Shown: in pieces, positions 59,671 to 64,000 of the stretch | How the letters are laid out: each line of letters starts with the position of its first letter | How positions within the stretch are numbered: position 1 is the stretch's first letter | Assembly (NCBI GenBank): GCA_033239005.1 | Contig: BSQZ01000104.1 | Span: 1,603,501-1,667,500, forward strand | Length of the DNA: 64,000 nucleotides | DNA from: Lamellibrachia satsuma | Taxonomy: Eukaryota; Annelida; Polychaeta; Sabellida; Siboglinidae | Direction of reading: 5' to 3' | Translations under genes and position numbers: made by a program | Notes under the pieces: generated by a model | The model's database searches: none | What the model saw: the letters and a program-made list of their open reading frames with translations, nothing else | Told to the model about the DNA's origin: nothing

Positions 59671-60405
59671 CGTCTCTGTTATATATATACTGATGTCATA
59701 ATGCCAAATCGCGGATACTCACCAAATGTTTCTCTATGGGATATATACAGCCATGAATGTAATTGCTATTAGTGAATGCTTTAGAACTGCACTCAGTTAT
59801 AGCAACTAGACATTTAAAAAAACGTGCCGAATTTTCGGTGGTTGTAATATGGGAAATTTCATGTAATTCATATTGTCAACACATTATACAGCGTAAAGGA
59901 AGACGTTCTCTTCATTGGGTTAACTGTTGAGAAATAGAAGGTTCCCATTCAAGACGGAAGCATTGACAGGTGTGCCCAGGTACAATCATCAAGTCCGACT
60001 ATTAATTTGAAATTCTTGATCTGGTCCACTGCACGCGTGTCATTTAATCGTTGTGTAAGGATCTGTGAGTTTTATCAGAATTCTGCGGTGGACAATAGTC
60101 GTATAATTATGACCCTGCGATTAATCGCCAACCCTCAAGGCGATGTTGGCGTAGATAACCGCTGTTGACATTACACGGCGTTGCCTTCTAAGAATAGAAT
60201 AAGAAAACGGCTACCAGACCTTTAATTTGCACCGGCACTAACAAGAATATACCCGGGACTATTCTGTGATACACCGTAATGTCAGGCGCGTAGATAGCCG
60301 TACGTACGTACGTACGTACGTGCTTCCACATCAATTTGGAAACACAACATTTTCTTTTTTTTTCATTCAGTGTTTATGCAAGTAGTAAAACAAATCCCCC
60401 CTCCC
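59671..60405. other. Non-coding DNA with a CGTA run
   Basis: No gene. (CGTA) repeats at about 60299-60321 are self-complementary. The continuation of the Ty3/gypsy element interrupted at 55994 was not found here. Confidence 0.45.
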
Positions 60406-60409
60406 CCAG

Positions 60410-61620
60410 AAATGTAATGGTCCATCACAAATTGGCTGGTATCCATCATGGAATGCTAGCACGAATCAGACAGATGATACCCGCCGCCATCTACACTCAG
60501 TGCAAAGGACGCAATGTTAACGTGGCTATTGTGCATACTAGCAAAAAGCCACTAGTGAAATGTATAACGGACAAAATCCAGCAGATCGCCGTCTCAAAAA
60601 CTACTTAGCCAAGGGGTTGCATGCCTTACAGGCTGAGCTTGAACTAGACGAGGATGCACAAGCTGGTACGAACAACATAACTAATCTGCAATTGCTCTGT
60701 GAGACAAGGTGGTCAAGTCGTGCGAACGCTCTGTATACAGTCAACTCACTCTTGAGGTCACTGTCCTGGAATATTTGGAAGAAAATGTGAACGACAGAGC
60801 CAAATGCTACTTGTTGTCCATAAAAAAAATATTGACTTCATTATAACAATATAATGTCCATTGAGCATGTCCTCCAAAGTCTGCTTCCTCTGACCACATT
60901 ACTACAGGCCAATGTGACCTTTGCCAAGGCAACCACTACAATCGCCCAGCTGCAGCAGGAAAGGACCGACACAGAAGCATGGAATACATTTTTTTGACCG
61001 TGATATTAAGCTAGATGGACGATTTGAGATTGAGGCGAACAAGCCACTCGATGCTGGTTGACATGACTGACACGCCCAGCTAGTACTGGTTGACATGACT
61101 GACACGCCCAGCTAGTACTGGTTGACATGACTGACACGCCCAGCTAGTACTGGATGATGGCAGTGTATCTGCCGTTCGTGGATCACTTGCTGCAGGAAGT
61201 GTGCACATTAGCCTGGTCTATTAGTAGCTCAGAATCGCTACGTGGCCCTGTACCTCACACCATGACTGCTGGTGAGTACGACACCAGAGATAATTGTCCA
61301 GCTGTACGAGGTGTTCGAAGAAGACAGCTACAAAATGGAATGCAAGATGGGGGATGGTGAATGTCGCTGAGAGACTCAACACACTAGATGACACGCAGGA
61401 AATCCTGACCTGTGCCGTAGCAAGTATACAGTAGTCGTGATATTGCTTTTGCGACTGCCACATTCAGTGCCATGCGACGCCTCGAGAACATTCTCTGTTC
61501 CAACGGTAACAACTGTTCGGGATTGTCCCTTACGCATGTCCACACGGACAAGCGGTTGCTCGCAGTTCAGTCGTCAACAAGAACATGCGTATAATGCTAA
61601 CATTCCGCCCCAATGAAGGA
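60410..61620 (+). pseudogene. hAT-type transposase relic (THAP12/P52rIPK-like)
   Basis: Broken frames encode GMLARIRQMIPAAIYTQCKG then VNVAIVHTSKKPLVKC, then LQLLCETRWSSRANALYTV, CYLLSIKKI, EHVLQSLLPLTTLLQANVTF and IAQLQQERTDTEAWNTFF, then AVYLPFVDHLLQEV, and a C-terminal part ATATFSAMRRLEN with LTHVHTDKRLL resembling the hAT dimerisation domain. The order matches hAT transposases of the group that includes the host protein PRKRIR/THAP12. Many stops and shifts, one caused by a 32-bp triplication at 61055-61152. The N-terminal zinc-finger part is absent. Confidence 0.8.
61055..61152. repeat. 32-bp perfect tandem triplication
   Basis: The unit TGGTTGACATGACTGACACG... starts at 61055, 61087 and 61119 and is nearly perfect. 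It sits inside the hAT relic, and each unit changes the reading frame and contains a TAG. Confidence 0.9.
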
Positions 61621-61629
61621 GAGGGTAGT

Positions 61630-63300
61630 AACTGAACCCTTTTTGTAGATATGATTGACTCGTAAACACTTATTACTGAAGCATTGTCATTCGTACAGTA
61701 TGCTTCTTGGCTTATGAGTATATGGCTGTCATTATTTTAAAGGGTTTGCATCATGGTTTGATTATTAATACATCATGGTTGATTCACTTTTTCCGATGAT
61801 TTTGAATGGTATTATAGTACATGAACATGTAATGCAATAATGTTTCGTTAGTTGTTATAACTAATGATGATATTACATAATAAATGGGTAGTTGAAGCAC
61901 GTAAACAATCTTAATAAACTGCAGAGTCCTAGCACATTAAAGCTAAGTCTTTGTTATACATATACGATACAATGAAGGTTCACGTCCACCTTTACCAGCG
62001 ATGGGTGTCGAGTAGGGGGTTAATTTTTTTCCATGGCCGGAGGGGCATTCTTTTTTGTGTTTTATTTTGACTTAAACTGCACCACATTGCAAATTATTAC
62101 AGTTTGCTTTAAGAATGGACACCAAGACCCCCTCTTAGAGTTGTGTTTCCAAAGGTATTTATACCTAGCTACGCCCCTGCGTGTTCCCTGCTGTTCTAAT
62201 CCACCAAATGTCGCATTTCAAAATTTGAGCCACAAGCGCTTGAAGCTACGATATTACCGATTGGCTGAAAATTCCCTGGGGGCTCCAGCATATACTCCGG
62301 TGTGTATTATGGTGCCTCCCAGATTATATCCCCCACTCCCCAGAGTCTACCCAGGACAAATCGTGGACCCTACACATGTAGCTATACTGGGGTGTATTCT
62401 TGTGCTTCTTGAAGTATACCCGGTGTGTGTTCTCGTGACTCCAGCCAATGTATGCCCTCTTCCAGATTATACAGTGCGCTAGTTTCTGGAATCTACCGCA
62501 TAAAATACGTCGTGCCATGACCACAGTACTGATATGGATAACTGTGAAGCTACCCAAACTCATGACAAGTATTCTTAGGAAGAGATACACTCATCTTTAA
62601 GCCTACGAATTGGGATTCATCGTTCGGACAATGACCGTTAACAACCGTTAATAGCCTATCTGCTTAGATGCGTGCTGCAGAATAGCGATACGTTCTCGGC
62701 ATAAGTGCGCCGCTACGTGTTGCGTCTGAGTTTGTAATTGTCGGGATAACACATTGGTTCATTGTTGCAAAAAGTAAATTTATTTAGCCTGTTTGTTGAT
62801 TTATTATTGCGTCATCCACGATGGATGACAGACTATGCTAATCTTTAGACCTACGAATTGTGATTCGCCGTTAGGACCGTAATATATCCAGGGTAAATTA
62901 TGGGACGAGGGTGTATACTATTGGAGGCAATATGCTATACCCCGGGCTATAATCTTTTTGATATTAAAAATAATGTTTTATGTCGTTCAAAAATCAAATC
63001 GCCTCCTTTTCGTTAACATTCAAGAACAAAGATTTTACCTTCACCAGGATAATTATACTATTAGATTTTGATAATGCACATTTAACTAGATTATGTTAAA
63101 GATAGTGAAATGGCGAGGGCCTTATGAGCTTAGAGTCCCTAACTAGCCTATGAACGGGATTTTTTTTAGATATATGACACTCTATAAATGCGATGATATT
63201 ATTATTATTTGTTGGGCATTTTATAAAATTTTAATTGGGGACAAGGACCATAAAACAGTGCGTCAAAGATAAGGGAGGCTATGGTCGAAATACAAACCTC
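61630..63300. other. Non-coding DNA with short repeats
   Basis: CTTTAAGCCTACGAATTG near 62596 and CTTTAGACCTACGAATTG near 62842 are parts of an imperfect direct repeat of about 45 bp. CTAGCTACGCCCCTG at about 62167-62181 resembles the end of a common MITE type. The 149-codon frame at 62033-62482 has no protein similarity I recognise. Confidence 0.4.
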
Positions 63301-63309
63301 TACATAACA

Positions 63310-63895
63310 CTGACTCTGCTTTATGCATAATGCATCATGATATCACCCGTTCTCTGGATGGCTCCAGATGTGTCCTTTTGGTTCTCCTGGATTTATCTGC
63401 TGTATTTGACATGATTGGTGCATCTACCCTAGAAATGACTATGGATGGCCACCTGGGAATATCTAGCTTTGCCTTTACATCGTTAAGTTCACACATGTCA
63501 GAAACTGTACTGTGAAAATTTGGATTACCCGAGAACCTTGCCGAGGTGTTACTATGAAGCATGTTATTTATGTCAGCAACTTGGGAATTCAATTTGATAC
63601 TCTCAAGAGCAAGCGACATCATGTTGATGCTGTTCGCAAGAAGTGTGACTTCCATCTGAAACGTATAAATTCCACCAGGCGCTACATCACGAAACGTGTC
63701 TGTCATTTATTGGTCACTGCTCTAGACATTTTAATTATGGATTACTACAATGCCTTCCAGCTGGAACATTATCACCCGACACGTCTCCAGAAGAAACGCA
63801 ATAGGTGTTTACAAATATATTTTCATTTGACGAGCGAATTTTGTCAGACTTTGACACTCTTGAAACTAAGGTGATGTGTATAATTCACTGGAAAG
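63310..63895 (+). mobile_element. CR1/L2-like LINE relic, RT fragments
   Basis: A first frame has HHDITRSLDG and LVLLDLSAVFDMI, the RT block with the first catalytic Asp. A second frame, from about 63560, has VSNLGIQFDTLKSKRHHVD, RRYITKRVCHLLVTALDIL and DYYNAFQLEH, the post-catalytic region of such RTs. The Asp-Asp box between them is missing. Dead, internally deleted copy. The following DNA (63905-63982) is a family A repeat. Confidence 0.7.
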
Positions 63896-63904
63896 TCTTA
63901 ATTG

Positions 63905-63982
63905 TAGTTGCAAATGGTTAAGTTTTAGTAACTCTTATAGGTGCGTAGGCCAAAAGCCACAACTTTTGTTTCCCTTTAAGTA
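63905..63982 (+). repeat. Dispersed repeat, family A
   Basis: GTAGTTGCAAATGGTTAAG, AACTCTTATAGGTGCG and TTTGTTTCCCTTTAAGT match the reverse complement of 29690-29880. It directly follows a LINE relic and could be that LINE's 3' UTR, making the other copies LINE-derived tails. Confidence 0.6.
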
Positions 63983-64000
63983 ATATCCGCAGTCGATTTA

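Noticed and set aside
62033..62482. 149-codon + strand frame
   Set aside because: Pro/Val-rich with no known family, and contains a MITE-like end near 62170.

Overview
This is nuclear DNA of an animal: split exons with GT-AG borders, non-LTR retrotransposons of several clades, Ty3/gypsy, hAT and Mutator-like relics, MITEs, SINE-like repeats and very long microsatellites. The mix (RTE/BovB-like, CR1 with PHD plus 2A-like motif, L2-like LINEs, PF20700-type Mutator-like) fits a marine invertebrate, most likely a lophotrochozoan such as a mollusc. That placement is inferred from repeat content and recalled protein families, not from a search.

Only two ordinary cellular genes are recognisable, and both are damaged. 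On the + strand, 17.4-24.2 kb carries the conserved half of TRMT44 (tRNA uracil-2'-O-methyltransferase) in about nine exons. It has an in-frame TAG where a tryptophan is expected, a probably lost splice donor and one frameshift. On the - strand, 35.2-36.9 kb carries WDR20-like WD-repeat coding sequence: one clean 61-codon exon, then a long exon broken by several frameshifts and two nonsense codons. A nearby RTE LINE keeps an uninterrupted 845-codon frame, so general sequencing noise is not an easy explanation for this damage.

Layout. 0-5.2 kb: A+T-rich DNA, a candidate hAT-type non-autonomous element, a Z-DNA-prone array and LTR-like repeats. 5.2-11.3 kb: a 22-bp minisatellite, two LINEs in tandem, an unusual pair of small conserved membrane-protein-like ORFs (9677-10188), then two antisense LINE fragments. 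12.8-15.5 kb: near-complete RTE LINE (-). 15.6-16.1 kb: a possible transposon-derived zinc-finger gene fragment. 17.4-24.2 kb: TRMT44. 27.7-28.6 kb: internally deleted Mutator-like transposase (-). 29.7-33.7 kb: MITEs, including a hAT-type one with an 8-bp target duplication. 35.2-36.9 kb: WDR20-like (-). 39.0-41.2 kb: CR1 LINE (-) with a 2A-like peptide, PHD finger and endonuclease. 43.4-49.2 kb and 55.99-59.7 kb: two collinear copies of a long non-coding repeat family. The first copy carries a nested LINE and a nested TIR element; the second is inserted into a Ty3/gypsy relic. 49.3-51.0 kb: a giant TATG/CATA plus AT/GT microsatellite complex. 60.4-61.6 kb: hAT transposase relic. 63.3-63.9 kb: LINE relic.

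Most of the sequence is thus layered transposon insertions, and few of its genes work together. The observations most worth following are the small conserved ORF pair, the 2A-PHD arrangement in the CR1 element, the large unclassified repeat family, and the parallel decay of two conserved genes.
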